From Ruminococcus sp. UBA1409 (GTDB taxonomy: Bacteria > Bacillota > Clostridia > Oscillospirales > Ruminococcaceae): a stretch of DNA of 64,000 bases. Below, one piece after another: positions 39,764 to 52,031 of the stretch (positions are counted from its first letter, which is position 1; each line of letters begins with the position of its first letter). The DNA is taken from positions 265,911-329,910 of the forward strand of contig DBPX01000016.1 of the NCBI GenBank assembly GCA_002305045.1. Reading direction: 5' to 3'. A model generated the notes under the pieces. It searched no databases and had not been told where the DNA came from. It saw only the letters and a list, made by a program, of their open reading frames with translations. The position numbers and the translations under genes are program-made.

Positions 39764-40630
39764 TTATTCCTCCACGCCGGGATTATCTTCCACGGCAGGA
39801 GCCTGCGCTTGCGAAAGCTCATAATCTCCTGAGGCATACGCCTGTATCTTGCCCTTCATCGCCGCCTTTGCCTCAAGGCTCATCGGCGCTGCGTTGTAAT
39901 ACGGCACTCTTGACTCAACATCGGCAGCGGTTATCCCGTTTGAAATGTAATCCGATATCGGATGAGAATATATCCAATACAGTGAGTAGAGGTTGTCGCC
40001 CTTTCTTATAGCGGTTTCACTTGCAAAGTGCGCGGCTACGGCCTCCGTATCATCAGAAAGAATCAAATCTATCTCCTCGTCGGTAAAATCATCCTCTCGT
40101 CCGTTTCTTAGACCCACCAATATTTCACGGACTGTTTCATCAGGCACATCAAAATACCTTATAAACGAATAAAGATTTGCAGCTTCGTCAATGGCGGTGT
40201 AATCTGAATATCCGGTAGATGTAGAATATGCCCATTCAATCGCCGTGTCATATCCAACATATTCAAGGAAGGAAATATTAATGCCATTCAGTTTTGAGTT
40301 CACGATTGAAACAATGTACGAATTTCCATCTCCTCCTCCACTTATTGATAGTTCAGGCATAACCTCATAATTCGCCGGTTCTATGTCATTCCAGTCAACA
40401 GGTTCTTCTTTTTCCTCAGTCGATTCTTCCGGGACGTCCTCTATTATGTCCTCACTCAATATCGGTTCATCAACAGGCTCAGTCTGTTCTGAAGAGGTGT
40501 TCTCGGTTACTGCCGGCTCTGTTCCAGGAGCATCAATGTTGTTCTGAGCCGTATTCGCACAGCCGAAAAGCATTGTAGCTGCTACAACTAAAGACAGCAT
40601 AATACAAAATACTCGAGTAATTTTAAGCAT
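39764..40630 (-). CDS. Lipoprotein of unknown function
   Basis: A 288-residue lipoprotein: signal segment MLKITRVFCIMLSLVVAATMLFGC with lipobox LFGC (Cys 24), then a Glu/Pro/Thr-rich linker to about residue 80 (wall-spanning), then a globular domain without recognised motif (SFLEYVGYDTAIEWAYSTSTGY, YSFIRYFDVPDETVREILVGL). RBS GGAGGAG. It follows the M23 peptidase gene by 12 bases. Base composition is AT-richer than in the flanking genes. A role together with the peptidase at the cell surface is possible. No homologue comes to mind. Confidence 0.75.
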   Translation of the reverse strand: MLKITRVFCIMLSLVVAATMLFGCANTAQNNIDAPGTEPAVTENTSSEQTEPVDEPILSEDIIEDVPEESTEEKEEPVDWNDIEPANYEVMPELSISGGGDGNSYIVSIVNSKLNGINISFLEYVGYDTAIEWAYSTSTGYSDYTAIDEAANLYSFIRYFDVPDETVREILVGLRNGREDDFTDEEIDLILSDDTEAVAAHFASETAIRKGDNLYSLYWIYSHPISDYISNGITAADVESRVPYYNAAPMSLEAKAAMKGKIQAYASGDYELSQAQAPAVEDNPGVEE

Positions 40631-40642
40631 CTTTTCTCCTCC

Positions 40643-41566
40643 TTATGATGTAAATGATATGCCATGAAATACAAGTGTCGGGTCTATTGTATTGTCTTCG
40701 TCAAGGTCCGTGCCGGCATAAGCGCCAATAGTGTTGATATCATAATGCAAATGATACGCGCCCGGACTACCTTCATCACTAACAGTGCCTATTTCTTCTC
40801 CTGTATTTACGATATCGCCACACTGCAACCCATTATCGTCAATATACATATGTAAAAATCTACTTGTGTATCCATTCCCGTGATCAATAGCAACGCATGT
40901 GGTCACATTATCTGAAAACAATTCGTTTTTAATCACCTCACCAGACAAAGTATTATATACAGGGTACCCCTCTATTTCGCCCGGTGTACCGGTTGTAATG
41001 TCAATGGCATAATGATAGTCGCCATTTCCACGATACTCGCCATACAGGCTAGATAGATATGTTGCCATATAGGGAGACTTAAACATATACTCAAATGGTG
41101 ATGATGCAGACACTGTATATGTTCCAGTAATAGTTATATCCTCATCAGATGTGTTCTGTACTCTGAATTGATGCACTCCAAGGTATATAACTGATAGCGT
41201 AGTAGATAAGCTACCATTATTTCTTGTATAGTTTAAAAAAGTATTTTTAGGTGTTAGTAAACCTATCTTTACACTTGCGTCTGTAGGCGTATATGACATG
41301 TTAAATGTGACAGTATCTCCTTCAGACATGAAAATCTTTGTTGCACCGGTTAACGTCTCTCCAGCCCCAACCGTCCAGTTAACACTATACGTCTTATTCA
41401 TTACAAGAGAATACATATCCGGTTCTTGAAGTTCAATAACCTCTCCTACCTGATCTGCATCAGTGTTAACTTTCTCATCATGTGGCTCGTCAACAGCAAT
41501 AGTGTTTACTGTTAGGCTCATGATGATCAGTATTACGATTATGCCGAGGTAAAATTTGTTTTTCAC
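40643..41566 (-). CDS. Secreted M23 (LytM-type) metallopeptidase
   Basis: A 307-residue exported protein. It has a signal peptide (residues 1-25, LGIIVILIIMSLTVNTIAV), an all-beta middle domain (about 50-155), and a C-terminal M23 domain with the HxxxD motif (YHYAID near residue 184) and the HxH motif (HLHYDI near 271); GNGYTSRFLHM is the usual third site. M23 enzymes cut peptide bridges in peptidoglycan. The start is GTG (AAGGA about 10 bases upstream). The sequence is notably AT-rich: 16 of the 60 bases 41221-41280 are G or C. This suggests acquisition by transfer. Confidence 0.85.
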   Translation of the reverse strand: MKNKFYLGIIVILIIMSLTVNTIAVDEPHDEKVNTDADQVGEVIELQEPDMYSLVMNKTYSVNWTVGAGETLTGATKIFMSEGDTVTFNMSYTPTDASVKIGLLTPKNTFLNYTRNNGSLSTTLSVIYLGVHQFRVQNTSDEDITITGTYTVSASSPFEYMFKSPYMATYLSSLYGEYRGNGDYHYAIDITTGTPGEIEGYPVYNTLSGEVIKNELFSDNVTTCVAIDHGNGYTSRFLHMYIDDNGLQCGDIVNTGEEIGTVSDEGSPGAYHLHYDINTIGAYAGTDLDEDNTIDPTLVFHGISFTS

Positions 41567-41651
41567 ATTTGATCATTCCTTTTCTTGTATTATACAATAA
41601 TAATCTTATGTGCATCGTGCATCACAGACTATTAATTAGTACCTAATATTT

Positions 41652-41672
41652 TTATTCGCATGAATAATTCAT
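41652..41672 (-). pseudogene. Truncated copy of the start of the NifU-like gene (six codons)
   Basis: ATG-AAT-TAT-TCA-TGC-GAA-TAA reads M-N-Y-S-C-E-stop; the NifU-like gene begins M-N-Y-S-R-E. GGAG precedes it at the same distance as in the real gene. It is inside repeat copy B. Confidence 0.7.
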
Positions 41673-41762
41673 AAATGTAAACTCCTTTCAGTATTCTCTA
41701 AACGCATATCCATATTTTACACCAGTTTTCACGGTTTGACAAGCCTTTTTGCCAATCTTTTT
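41655..41762. repeat. Direct repeat copy B upstream of the M23 gene
   Basis: 108 bases that align to 39401-39508 in the same orientation, including first codons, RBS and promoter of the NifU-like gene. Copies A and B bracket the lipoprotein-M23 cassette. Copy B now supplies the promoter for the M23 gene. Confidence 0.75.
41714..41742 (-). promoter_or_regulatory. Promoter of the M23-lipoprotein cassette (within copy B)
   Basis: TTGTCA (41737-41742), 17-base spacer, TAAAAT (41714-41719): the same layout as the NifU-like promoter, with one changed -10 base. The leader is about 140 bases. Confidence 0.55.
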
Positions 41763-41889
41763 GGCTGGACCAAGAAGCGTGGCTTAGGCATGGCTTTTTA
41801 CCCTGCTTTTTGAGCTAACTTCGTCCCCGAGCAGCCGCAGGGTTAAAAAATTAAACCCCGTGGATTGACGGATTGATTAATATTATCAC
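41763..41889. other. Gene-free stretch before the beta-galactosidase promoter
   Basis: No gene. Contains T-rich runs and GCCGCAGGG-type sequence but no clear hairpin or known element. Confidence 0.4.
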
Positions 41890-41918
41890 TTGCCTTTTGT
41901 GGTTTATTGTGCTAAAAT
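41890..41918 (+). promoter_or_regulatory. Promoter of the GH2-GH5 operon
   Basis: TTGCCT (41890-41895), 17-base spacer, TAAAAT (41913-41918) preceded by TGC, 50 bases before the ATG. Confidence 0.65.
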
Positions 41919-41941
41919 GAAACGGCAGGTTTAAATCCTAA

Positions 41942-44971
<3,030 letters not shown>

Positions 44972-44987
44972 GTAAGGAGTGTATAAG

Positions 44988-46187
44988 ATGATTATAAAAA
45001 AATTAAAGGCATCTGGGCTTATATCGGCTTTAACCGCCGTGGTCCTTTCGGTTTCGATGCTCTTTGGCTGCGGCTCTGCTCCCGCCGAGGGTCTTAGGTC
45101 AAGCTGTACCGCAGAAGAAATGGCAAAAAGAATGGGTCTTGGGCTGAATCTTGGAAACACCATGGAGGCATATCACTCCGCCGGAAGCGACAATCCCGAC
45201 TGCGAATGGGTGAATGTCTTAGGAGACAACACTCCCGCCGACTATGAGGTATGCTGGGGAGCCGTCGAGACCACCCAGGAGATAATCGACGGCATGAAGG
45301 AAAGCGGCTTCAGCACTGTAAGAATCCCCGTGTTCTGGGGCAATATGATGGAAAACGACGGAAGCTACGAGATTAACAGCAGGTACATCAAAAGGGTCAA
45401 GGAGATTGTAGATTACTGCGACAAGGCGGACCTGATTGCGGTAATCAACTGTCACCACTTCGACGAGTTTGTGATAAGAAGAAACAGCATCGAGGACTGC
45501 GTTGAGATATTTACAAAGCTCTGGACTCAGATAGCCGAATACTTCAAGGACTATAACTATAACCTCGTCTTTGAGGGCTACAACGAGTATCTCGGCGGAG
45601 CGCAGTTTAACGAGGAGGGCGAGCTTGCCGAGCTTTCGCAGGACGACGCCTACAGGCTTACAAACTCCCTCAATCAGGCGTTTGTCGACGCCGTAAGAAG
45701 CACCGGCTCCAAAAACAGCGACCGTGTCCTCATAATCTCCGGCTACAACACCAACATCGACCGCACAACAAGCGATAGGTTTATAGTCCCGTCAGACTCC
45801 GCTGAGGACAGGCTGATGGTATCCGTGCATTATGTGGACAACGCCATGTACTGGTCGAAAAAGATAGGCTCGCAGGAGTGGCTTGATTACACCGACTCGC
45901 AGATAGCCCTCCTGGAGGAGGCGTTTATCTCCAAGGGAATACCTGTTTTCATGGGCGAATGTACAGGAATGTATCCCCCTGAGAATTTCTCCGACAACAG
46001 GCTCTACAGCCATTCCTCGGAGTGCCTTGAGATTGTTTTGACAAAGCTTTTGGAGAAGGGCATCGTCCCCGTGATATGGGACACCAACGGGGGTCTTTAC
46101 AGCAGGACGGAGTATAAAATCCCTCACGATTTTGAAAACGAGGTAATAAAAAAGCTCTCCGATATCTACACCTACAGCTACAGCTGA
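44988..46187 (+). CDS. GH5 endo-beta-glucanase-type surface lipoprotein
   Basis: A 399-residue glycoside hydrolase family 5 enzyme anchored as a lipoprotein: signal segment KKLKASGLISALTAVVLSVS then lipobox MLFGC. The start ATG at 44988 has AAGGAG 8 bases upstream; a GTG 3 codons earlier is rejected. Barrel motifs: GLNLGNTMEAY (near residue 45), STVRIPVFWG, INCHHFDEF, acid/base Glu in FEGYNEY (near 200) and nucleophile Glu in FMGECTG (near 323). The LNLGNT plus NEY pattern fits GH5_4-like endoglucanases/xyloglucanases. It would cut polysaccharide at the cell surface; the product is then trimmed inside by the GH2 and other hydrolases. Confidence 0.88.
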   Translation: MIIKKLKASGLISALTAVVLSVSMLFGCGSAPAEGLRSSCTAEEMAKRMGLGLNLGNTMEAYHSAGSDNPDCEWVNVLGDNTPADYEVCWGAVETTQEIIDGMKESGFSTVRIPVFWGNMMENDGSYEINSRYIKRVKEIVDYCDKADLIAVINCHHFDEFVIRRNSIEDCVEIFTKLWTQIAEYFKDYNYNLVFEGYNEYLGGAQFNEEGELAELSQDDAYRLTNSLNQAFVDAVRSTGSKNSDRVLIISGYNTNIDRTTSDRFIVPSDSAEDRLMVSVHYVDNAMYWSKKIGSQEWLDYTDSQIALLEEAFISKGIPVFMGECTGMYPPENFSDNRLYSHSSECLEIVLTKLLEKGIVPVIWDTNGGLYSRTEYKIPHDFENEVIKKLSDIYTYSYS

Positions 46188-46237
46188 GCAATACTCAGGT
46201 ATCGGGACATTAACCAAAACGAAGGGAAGTTTTTTAA

Positions 46238-48610
46238 ATGGACAGCCTTTTAGAGCTGATAAAAAAGCAAAGAGTATACTTTGACGGTGCTATGGGCACA
46301 ATGCTGCTTGATGCGGGGCTTCCTGCGGGAACCCCTCCAGAGCTTTGGAGCCTTGAAAACCCGGAGGCTGTTGAGGCTGTCCACAGGCAGTTTCTGGACG
46401 CCGGCTGTAATATCGTCACAGCCAACACCTTCGGCGTTAACAGCCTAAAATATGATAATTACGACCGGCTCATATCCGCCTCGGTCGAAATAGCAAGAAA
46501 TGCGGTGAAAAAAAGCAGCCGTGAGAAGCTGTTTGTCGCCCTTGACATAGGACCTACGGGAAGGCTCCTGGAGCCGCTGGGCGACCTTGGCTTCGAGGAC
46601 GCCTACGAGGTCTTCTGCCGTACGGTCAAATCTGGAGTCAGCGCAGGAGCCGACCTTATTCTAATCGAGACGATGAACGACAGCCTAGAGGCAAAGGCTG
46701 CGCTTCTTGCGGCTAAGGACTGCTCAAGGCTTCCCGTATTCGTATGCTGTGCCTACTCTCAGGACGGCAAGCTGATGACCGGCGCAGAGCCTGAAGCCAT
46801 GATAGCCATGCTAGAGGGAATGGGAGCCGATGCCATAGGTCTTAACTGCTCCTTCGGACCTGACATGGCGCTTGAGCTGATACCCAGGTTTTTAAGCTGC
46901 TCCTCGGTGCCGGTTATCGCCATGCCGAACGCCGGGCTTCCAAGAGCTGACGGCGACAGGACCTATTATGATGTCTCGCCGGAGCAGTTTTCTGTGTATA
47001 TGAAAAAAATATCGGAATGCGGAGTGGGGATTCTTGGCGGCTGCTGCGGCACGACTCCCATGCATATAAAGGCGATGATAGACGCTGTTAAGGGGGATTT
47101 ATTTGTCCCAGTCCAGAAAAAGGATATAACCGCCGTTTCGTCCTACACAAGGGCGGTGACAATTGGCGGCTCCCCCGTTCTTATAGGCGAGAGGATTAAT
47201 CCCACCGGCAAGTCAAAGCTGAAAAAGGCTCTTAGAGAGAATAACCTTAGCTATATTCTCAACGAGGCGGTCTCTCAGGCGGAGGCGGGAGCGCATATTC
47301 TTGACATCAACGCAGGTCTGCCGGACATCGACGAGGTCAGCATGCTTAAAAGCATCGTGACGGCTGTGCAGTCGGTCTGCGACCTGCCGCTCCAGCTTGA
47401 CTCCTCCGACCCCAAGGCTCTTGACGCCGCCATGAGGGCTTACAACGGAAAGCCGCTTGTAAACTCGGTGAACGGGAAAAGCTCCAGCATGGACTCCATA
47501 TTCCCTCTTGTGAAAAGATACGGAGGAAGCGTAATAGCTCTTACAATGGACGAGGAGGGAATACCCTCCTCCCCTGAGAAAAGGCTTGAAATAGCCGATA
47601 AAATCGCAAAAAGGGCAAGGGACTTCGGGATTGACAAAAAGGATATCATCGTGGACCCGCTGTGCATGGCTGCGTCCTCCGACCCGGAAAGCGCAGAAAA
47701 TACCCTTAGCGCCGTCCGTCTTATCCATGAAGCCGGCTTTAAGGTGAGCCTTGGAGTCTCCAATATCTCCTTCGGGCTTCCCGAGAGGGACTGTATAAAC
47801 ACCGTGTTTTTCTCTAAGGCTCTTGACAGGGGTCTTGATCTTGCGATTATGAATCCCATGTCAAGACCTATGATGAGCGTTTACTATGCTCACCGTGCAC
47901 TAAACGGAAGCGACGCCGGCTTCCTTGATTACATAGGCTTTGCAAAGGGCGAGGAAAAAAAGGAGCCTGCTAAAAAGGATTACGGGAGCCTGAGCCTTGA
48001 AAGGGCGGTAATAAAGGGTCTTAGCGACGACGCCGTTGCCCTTTCTAAGGAAGCCCTTTTGACAATGGAGCCACTTGATGTCATTAATAAAAGGATAATC
48101 CCGGCTCTTAATGAAATCGGCGGACAGTTTGAGCGTCAGGAGGCGTTTTTGCCTCAGCTGCTTATGAGCGCAGAGGCTGCCACTAAGGCTCTTTCCGTCG
48201 TTAAGGAGAGATTCCCAGCAGACGAGTCCGGCAAAAAGGGCGGCGTAATCCTTGCAACAGTCAAGGGAGATATCCACGACATCGGTAAAAACATAGTCAA
48301 GGTCATGCTTGAAAGCTACGGCTTTAGGGTTTACGACCTGGGCAGGGATGTCCCCTGCGATAGGGTGCTTGAAGCCGTCAAGGAGCACGGCTGCCGTCTT
48401 GTAGGTCTCAGTGCGCTCATGACTACGACCGTTCCCGCCATGGAGGAAACGATAAAGCTCCTTAAAGCCTACGACCCGAAAATCACCACGGTGGTCGGCG
48501 GAGCGGTGCTCACAAAGGAGTACGCAGACATGATAGGCGCAGACTTTTACGCTAAGGACGCCATGGACACCGTAAGATTTGCCGAGGAGTTTTACTCCTT
48601 AAAAGAATAA
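46238..48610 (+). CDS. metH: Cobalamin-dependent methionine synthase without reactivation domain
   Basis: A 790-residue MetH. Homocysteine-binding domain (1-290) with zinc cysteines GLNCSFGP and GGCCGTTP; pterin-binding domain (about 310-560; GERINPTGKSKLKKAL, LDINAGLPDIDEV); B12 cap; and cobalamin domain with the axial histidine motif DIHDIGKNIV. The C-terminal AdoMet activation domain of E. coli MetH (1227 residues) is missing, as in many Clostridia, where separate proteins do reactivation. RBS GAAGGGAAG. No SAM riboswitch is seen upstream; the gene is only 50 bases after the GH5 stop and may be partly read through from that operon. Confidence 0.93.
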   Translation: MDSLLELIKKQRVYFDGAMGTMLLDAGLPAGTPPELWSLENPEAVEAVHRQFLDAGCNIVTANTFGVNSLKYDNYDRLISASVEIARNAVKKSSREKLFVALDIGPTGRLLEPLGDLGFEDAYEVFCRTVKSGVSAGADLILIETMNDSLEAKAALLAAKDCSRLPVFVCCAYSQDGKLMTGAEPEAMIAMLEGMGADAIGLNCSFGPDMALELIPRFLSCSSVPVIAMPNAGLPRADGDRTYYDVSPEQFSVYMKKISECGVGILGGCCGTTPMHIKAMIDAVKGDLFVPVQKKDITAVSSYTRAVTIGGSPVLIGERINPTGKSKLKKALRENNLSYILNEAVSQAEAGAHILDINAGLPDIDEVSMLKSIVTAVQSVCDLPLQLDSSDPKALDAAMRAYNGKPLVNSVNGKSSSMDSIFPLVKRYGGSVIALTMDEEGIPSSPEKRLEIADKIAKRARDFGIDKKDIIVDPLCMAASSDPESAENTLSAVRLIHEAGFKVSLGVSNISFGLPERDCINTVFFSKALDRGLDLAIMNPMSRPMMSVYYAHRALNGSDAGFLDYIGFAKGEEKKEPAKKDYGSLSLERAVIKGLSDDAVALSKEALLTMEPLDVINKRIIPALNEIGGQFERQEAFLPQLLMSAEAATKALSVVKERFPADESGKKGGVILATVKGDIHDIGKNIVKVMLESYGFRVYDLGRDVPCDRVLEAVKEHGCRLVGLSALMTTTVPAMEETIKLLKAYDPKITTVVGGAVLTKEYADMIGADFYAKDAMDTVRFAEEFYSLKE

Positions 48611-48660
48611 TCGAGCACGCATACACATATAATATAGCGTTTTAGGACGGATGCCGGTGT

Positions 48661-48686
48661 GAAAGCTATAAATCACAGCTTTTTCA
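48661..48686 (+). terminator. Weak terminator of metH
   Basis: AAAGCT-ATAAATCAC-AGCTTT (about 48662-48682) followed by TTTC; only six pairs. The rest of the gap to htrA (48687-48797) holds a short perfect dyad GCCGGA-GG-TCCGGC near 48758-48775 but no clear promoter. Confidence 0.35.
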
Positions 48687-48797
48687 TATTATTTCATGTA
48701 TTTTTAAAGTTGATATCAATAATACTTCAATACTTGTGGATATACTTAAATCATCGAAGCCGGAGGTCCGGCAAGCTAGTATGAAAGGAATGTCAAT

Positions 48798-50366
48798 ATG
48801 GACAATATGGATAATATGAACAGCCTAAACCAGCCTGAAAGCCTAAACGAAAAGGCATTCGGCGATAACGGAAATCCTACTCAGGCGTTGGGTGCAAACG
48901 AAACGGCTCCCGGAGTACAGATTCATAATTCAGCCTATGAAAGCGCAGGAGGCTTTAACCAAGCTAATATTCCTATTGGAGGCGAGGCAAGAGAGCCGGA
49001 GTTCCGCCCTTACGGCTCCTCCCCCATCCCGATGGGAAATGCGAGCTTCGCCCCTGTCTCCCCGGACGGCCCAGCAGCCTCTAAAAAGTCCGCCAAAAAG
49101 GAGAAAAGGGGCGGCGCAGGAAGGGTTGCCGCAATAGCTATATGCTGCTCGCTGATAGGAGGTCTTGCAGGAGGCGCAGGCGGATACCTTATTTCAAGCA
49201 GGGTAAACACCCAGCAGTCAGGGGTTGTCAGCGACGCCGGGAATGTATCCTCACTTTACGAGGGCGAGCGTCAGGAGGTAATAATAGATATTAACCACAT
49301 CGACACCTCCAAAATTATGAGCCAGGCTGAGGTCTATGCAAAGAATGTAAACGCAGTGGTCGGAATAACCACCTCCATCACGACCAACTACTGGGGATAT
49401 ACAACAACCTCCGCAGCGTCTGGCTCCGGCTTTGTCCTCACCGACGACGGCTATATTCTCACAAACTTCCATGTAATAAAGGATTCGAACTCGATAAAGG
49501 TCTCCTTCTATGACGGCACCGAGCTTGACGCTCAGCTAATCGGCTACGACGAGAGCAACGACATCGCTGTCCTGAAGGTCGAGGCGGAAAACCTACAGAC
49601 GGTCATCCTAGGCAGCTCAGAGGAGCTTAATGTCGGCGACCAGGTAATGGCAATAGGAAACCCCCTCGGAGAGCTTACCTTCTCGCTCACCTCGGGATAT
49701 GTAAGCGCTCTTGACAGGGAGGTAACACTTTCCTCCAATCTTACAATGAACCTTATCCAGACGGACTGCGCTATAAACTCGGGAAACTCGGGAGGTCCGC
49801 TGTTCAACCTCTACGGCGAGGTTGTTGGAATCACAAACGCAAAATACTCAAGCTCCAGCATGAGCGAGGCTACTATAGACAATATCGGCTTCGCCATTCC
49901 GATAGACGATATAAAGAGCATTGTGATGAGCATAATCGAAAAGGGATATGTCTCAAAGCCGTATATCGGAGTATCCGTGATTGATGTCAGCGAGGAGACC
50001 CAGGTTTACGGTCTTCCCGCAGGAGCGTCTATCCAGCTTATCGAGGATGGAAGCCCGGCAGAAAAGGCAGGTCTTGAGATAAACGACATCATCACCGGCG
50101 TAAACGGAAAGACCATAGAAGGCTCTGGGGAGCTAGTAAGCGCAATCGCTGAGCTGTCTCCCGGCGACACTGCCGAGCTGACGGTCTACAGAATGGGCAG
50201 CACCATAACCGTCAACCTGACAATAGGCGAAAAGATACAGTCGGCTATAGACAACAGCGAGTCCTCACAGAGTCAGGAGCAGAGCCAGCAGGGTCAGCAG
50301 GGTCAGAACGACGACGGCGGCAGAGGAAGCTTCGGCTCACCCTTTGACTGGTTCTTCGGAAACTAA
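48798..50366 (+). CDS. htrA: HtrA/DegP-type membrane-anchored serine protease
   Basis: A 522-residue protein quality-control protease. The first 105 residues are Asn/Gln/Pro-rich and cytoplasmic, then KKSAKKEKRGG before one membrane segment (VAAIAICCSLIGGLAGGAGGYLI). The protease domain has the catalytic triad: His in NFHVIKD, Asp in ESNDIAVLKV and Ser in GNSGGPLF. One PDZ domain follows (YIGVSVIDVS, AEKAGLEINDIITGVNGKTI). A Gln-rich tail ends in FDWFFGN. RBS AAAGGA. One PDZ, short tail and type II anchor are typical of Firmicute HtrA. Confidence 0.94.
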   Translation: MDNMDNMNSLNQPESLNEKAFGDNGNPTQALGANETAPGVQIHNSAYESAGGFNQANIPIGGEAREPEFRPYGSSPIPMGNASFAPVSPDGPAASKKSAKKEKRGGAGRVAAIAICCSLIGGLAGGAGGYLISSRVNTQQSGVVSDAGNVSSLYEGERQEVIIDINHIDTSKIMSQAEVYAKNVNAVVGITTSITTNYWGYTTTSAASGSGFVLTDDGYILTNFHVIKDSNSIKVSFYDGTELDAQLIGYDESNDIAVLKVEAENLQTVILGSSEELNVGDQVMAIGNPLGELTFSLTSGYVSALDREVTLSSNLTMNLIQTDCAINSGNSGGPLFNLYGEVVGITNAKYSSSSMSEATIDNIGFAIPIDDIKSIVMSIIEKGYVSKPYIGVSVIDVSEETQVYGLPAGASIQLIEDGSPAEKAGLEINDIITGVNGKTIEGSGELVSAIAELSPGDTAELTVYRMGSTITVNLTIGEKIQSAIDNSESSQSQEQSQQGQQGQNDDGGRGSFGSPFDWFFGN

Positions 50367-50405
50367 AATTCTTAAAAAGCTTTACCTTCATCAAATAATA
50401 AATCA

Positions 50406-50432
50406 GTCCCGGCAGGTTTTTCCTGTCGGGAC
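50406..50432 (+). terminator. Terminator of htrA
   Basis: GTCCCGGCAGG-TTTTT-CCTGTCGGGAC with one mismatch; T-rich sequence follows imperfectly. It may also end the opposing phosphohexomutase transcript. Confidence 0.65.
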
Positions 50433-50490
50433 ATCTTCTTTATGCTGTCAATACTCAAGCCTGCCGGCTGTTTGTCTTTATAGCTTTCGT

Positions 50491-52011
50491 TTAGCCTTTT
50501 GCCGCACTGATAAGAGAGGAGCTGTCCAGTCTATCCCAGCGAAGGATAAATTCGCTAAGCTCGCCGGCTATCTTCTTAACTCCGCCAGCCTCGTCGGACT
50601 CGATGTTAAGTGGCATAAGCGGCTCGTGGAGGGACAGCCTCAGAAGGAACCAGCCGTTGCCGTGCTCGCCGTCGAGATTGACCCTTATACCCTCGTAGTT
50701 GCTGGGAGCTATGCTCCAGCCGGGTCTTGAAGCGGCGTAGGTTTCAAGCTCCCCGATTATTCCGGCTCCGTAGCTCTTGAAGTCCTCGCAGTCAAGATTC
50801 ATCCTGAACTCACGGCTCTCGACAGGCTCTTTAAGACCGTCTATAAGTGAGCCTAGGGTATAGCCCCTCTTGACTCCCCTTGACAGCTCGATAATCAGCC
50901 TTGTGACGATATATGCGCCGTCGTCAAGGAAGTAGTTGTCCTTAAAGGCCCCGTGTCCCGAGGTCTCGATTGCGAGCTGGCTGTCTATCCCCTGAGAGTT
51001 AAGCCGGATGGATTCGTTTATTACATTTCTGTAGCCTCTCTTGAAGCGGTGATGCATTCCGTTGTGGCTGGTTATAAACTCGGACAAGCCGGCTGAGGTC
51101 ACAGAGTCTGTAACTATAGTAGTCTTTGGATGGTCTCTTAAAAGCATCGCACTCAGCATTGCAATAAGCCTGTTGCGGTTTAGCTCGCTGCCGTCCTTTA
51201 GGACCGCTCCCGCCCTGTCGACATCGGTGTCGAAGATGATTCCAAGGTCTGCTCCGCTCTCAAGCACAGCCTGGGTTATCGACTCCATCGCCTCCTTGTT
51301 CTCGGGATTCGGGATGTGATTGGGGAAGGAGCCGTTCGGCTCCAGGTATCTTGAGCCGGTGGTATCAGCTCCCAGAGGCTCTAAAACTCCGCTGGCATAG
51401 AAGCCTCCTGCGCCGTTTCCGGCGTCCACCACTATTTTAAGACCCTCAAGCGGTCTTTCCTCGCCGCAGGCAGTCCTTATCATGTCGGCAAGACGCTTGG
51501 AATAGACCTGCATAAACTCTCCCTTATCTACACCGGCAGGCTCAAGCCCAGAGGTCCTGTCGCCGTTTGCAAGGGAAACAATGCTCTTGATGTCGGACGC
51601 CTCCAGACCGCCCTCCGGCGTGAAGAACTTATAGCCGTTTCTGTTATACGGAAGATGGCTTGCCGTCACCATTACGGCGCCGTCAAACATATATCCGGGG
51701 GTCTTTGTGGTCATGAACATGGCAGGGGTGCTGGTAAGACCCATATCCGTGACCGAAATTCCCTGACCCGAGAGAGAATCAGCCATCCACTCCAAAAGCT
51801 TAGGTCCTGAGAGCCTTGAATCCCTGCCGACGGCGACTCTAAGAGGTCTTTTATCCGTCCTGTCCAAAAGCCAGAGGGCGAAGCCTCTTGCTATGTCCCT
51901 GCAAGCCTCCTCGGTGAGATTAACCTCCTGTCCGGGGACTCCCTCGATGGCGATTCCCCTTATGTCGCTTTCGTTTCTTAGCCTTGAATAGTCCTTTAAA
52001 GAGGTTGACAT
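50491..52011 (-). CDS. Phosphoglucomutase/phosphomannomutase (alpha-D-phosphohexomutase)
   Basis: A 506-residue enzyme that moves the phosphate between C1 and C6 of hexoses. Active-site serine in TASHLPYNRNGYKFF (usual TASHNP; the Asn is Leu here), metal loop DTDVDRAGAVL, and sugar-specificity loop ETSGHGAF (usual GEQSGH/GEESGH). The last step of carbon flow from released hexoses to glycolysis or to wall precursors. It lies 20 bases after the GH95 gene and likely shares its promoter. The substitutions place it in a less studied subgroup. Confidence 0.88.
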   Translation of the reverse strand: MSTSLKDYSRLRNESDIRGIAIEGVPGQEVNLTEEACRDIARGFALWLLDRTDKRPLRVAVGRDSRLSGPKLLEWMADSLSGQGISVTDMGLTSTPAMFMTTKTPGYMFDGAVMVTASHLPYNRNGYKFFTPEGGLEASDIKSIVSLANGDRTSGLEPAGVDKGEFMQVYSKRLADMIRTACGEERPLEGLKIVVDAGNGAGGFYASGVLEPLGADTTGSRYLEPNGSFPNHIPNPENKEAMESITQAVLESGADLGIIFDTDVDRAGAVLKDGSELNRNRLIAMLSAMLLRDHPKTTIVTDSVTSAGLSEFITSHNGMHHRFKRGYRNVINESIRLNSQGIDSQLAIETSGHGAFKDNYFLDDGAYIVTRLIIELSRGVKRGYTLGSLIDGLKEPVESREFRMNLDCEDFKSYGAGIIGELETYAASRPGWSIAPSNYEGIRVNLDGEHGNGWFLLRLSLHEPLMPLNIESDEAGGVKKIAGELSEFILRWDRLDSSSLISAAKG

Positions 52012-52031
52012 TTTGCAAATATCCTTTCCTA

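Noticed and set aside
39764..41566. Toxin-antitoxin or phage lysis module
   Set aside because: The M23 domain could suggest lysis, but there is no holin, no small antitoxin gene, and the partner is a lipoprotein with its own signal; a surface role fits better.
46188..46237. SAM riboswitch in front of metH
   Set aside because: Only 50 bases are available and no SAM-riboswitch core sequence is seen.
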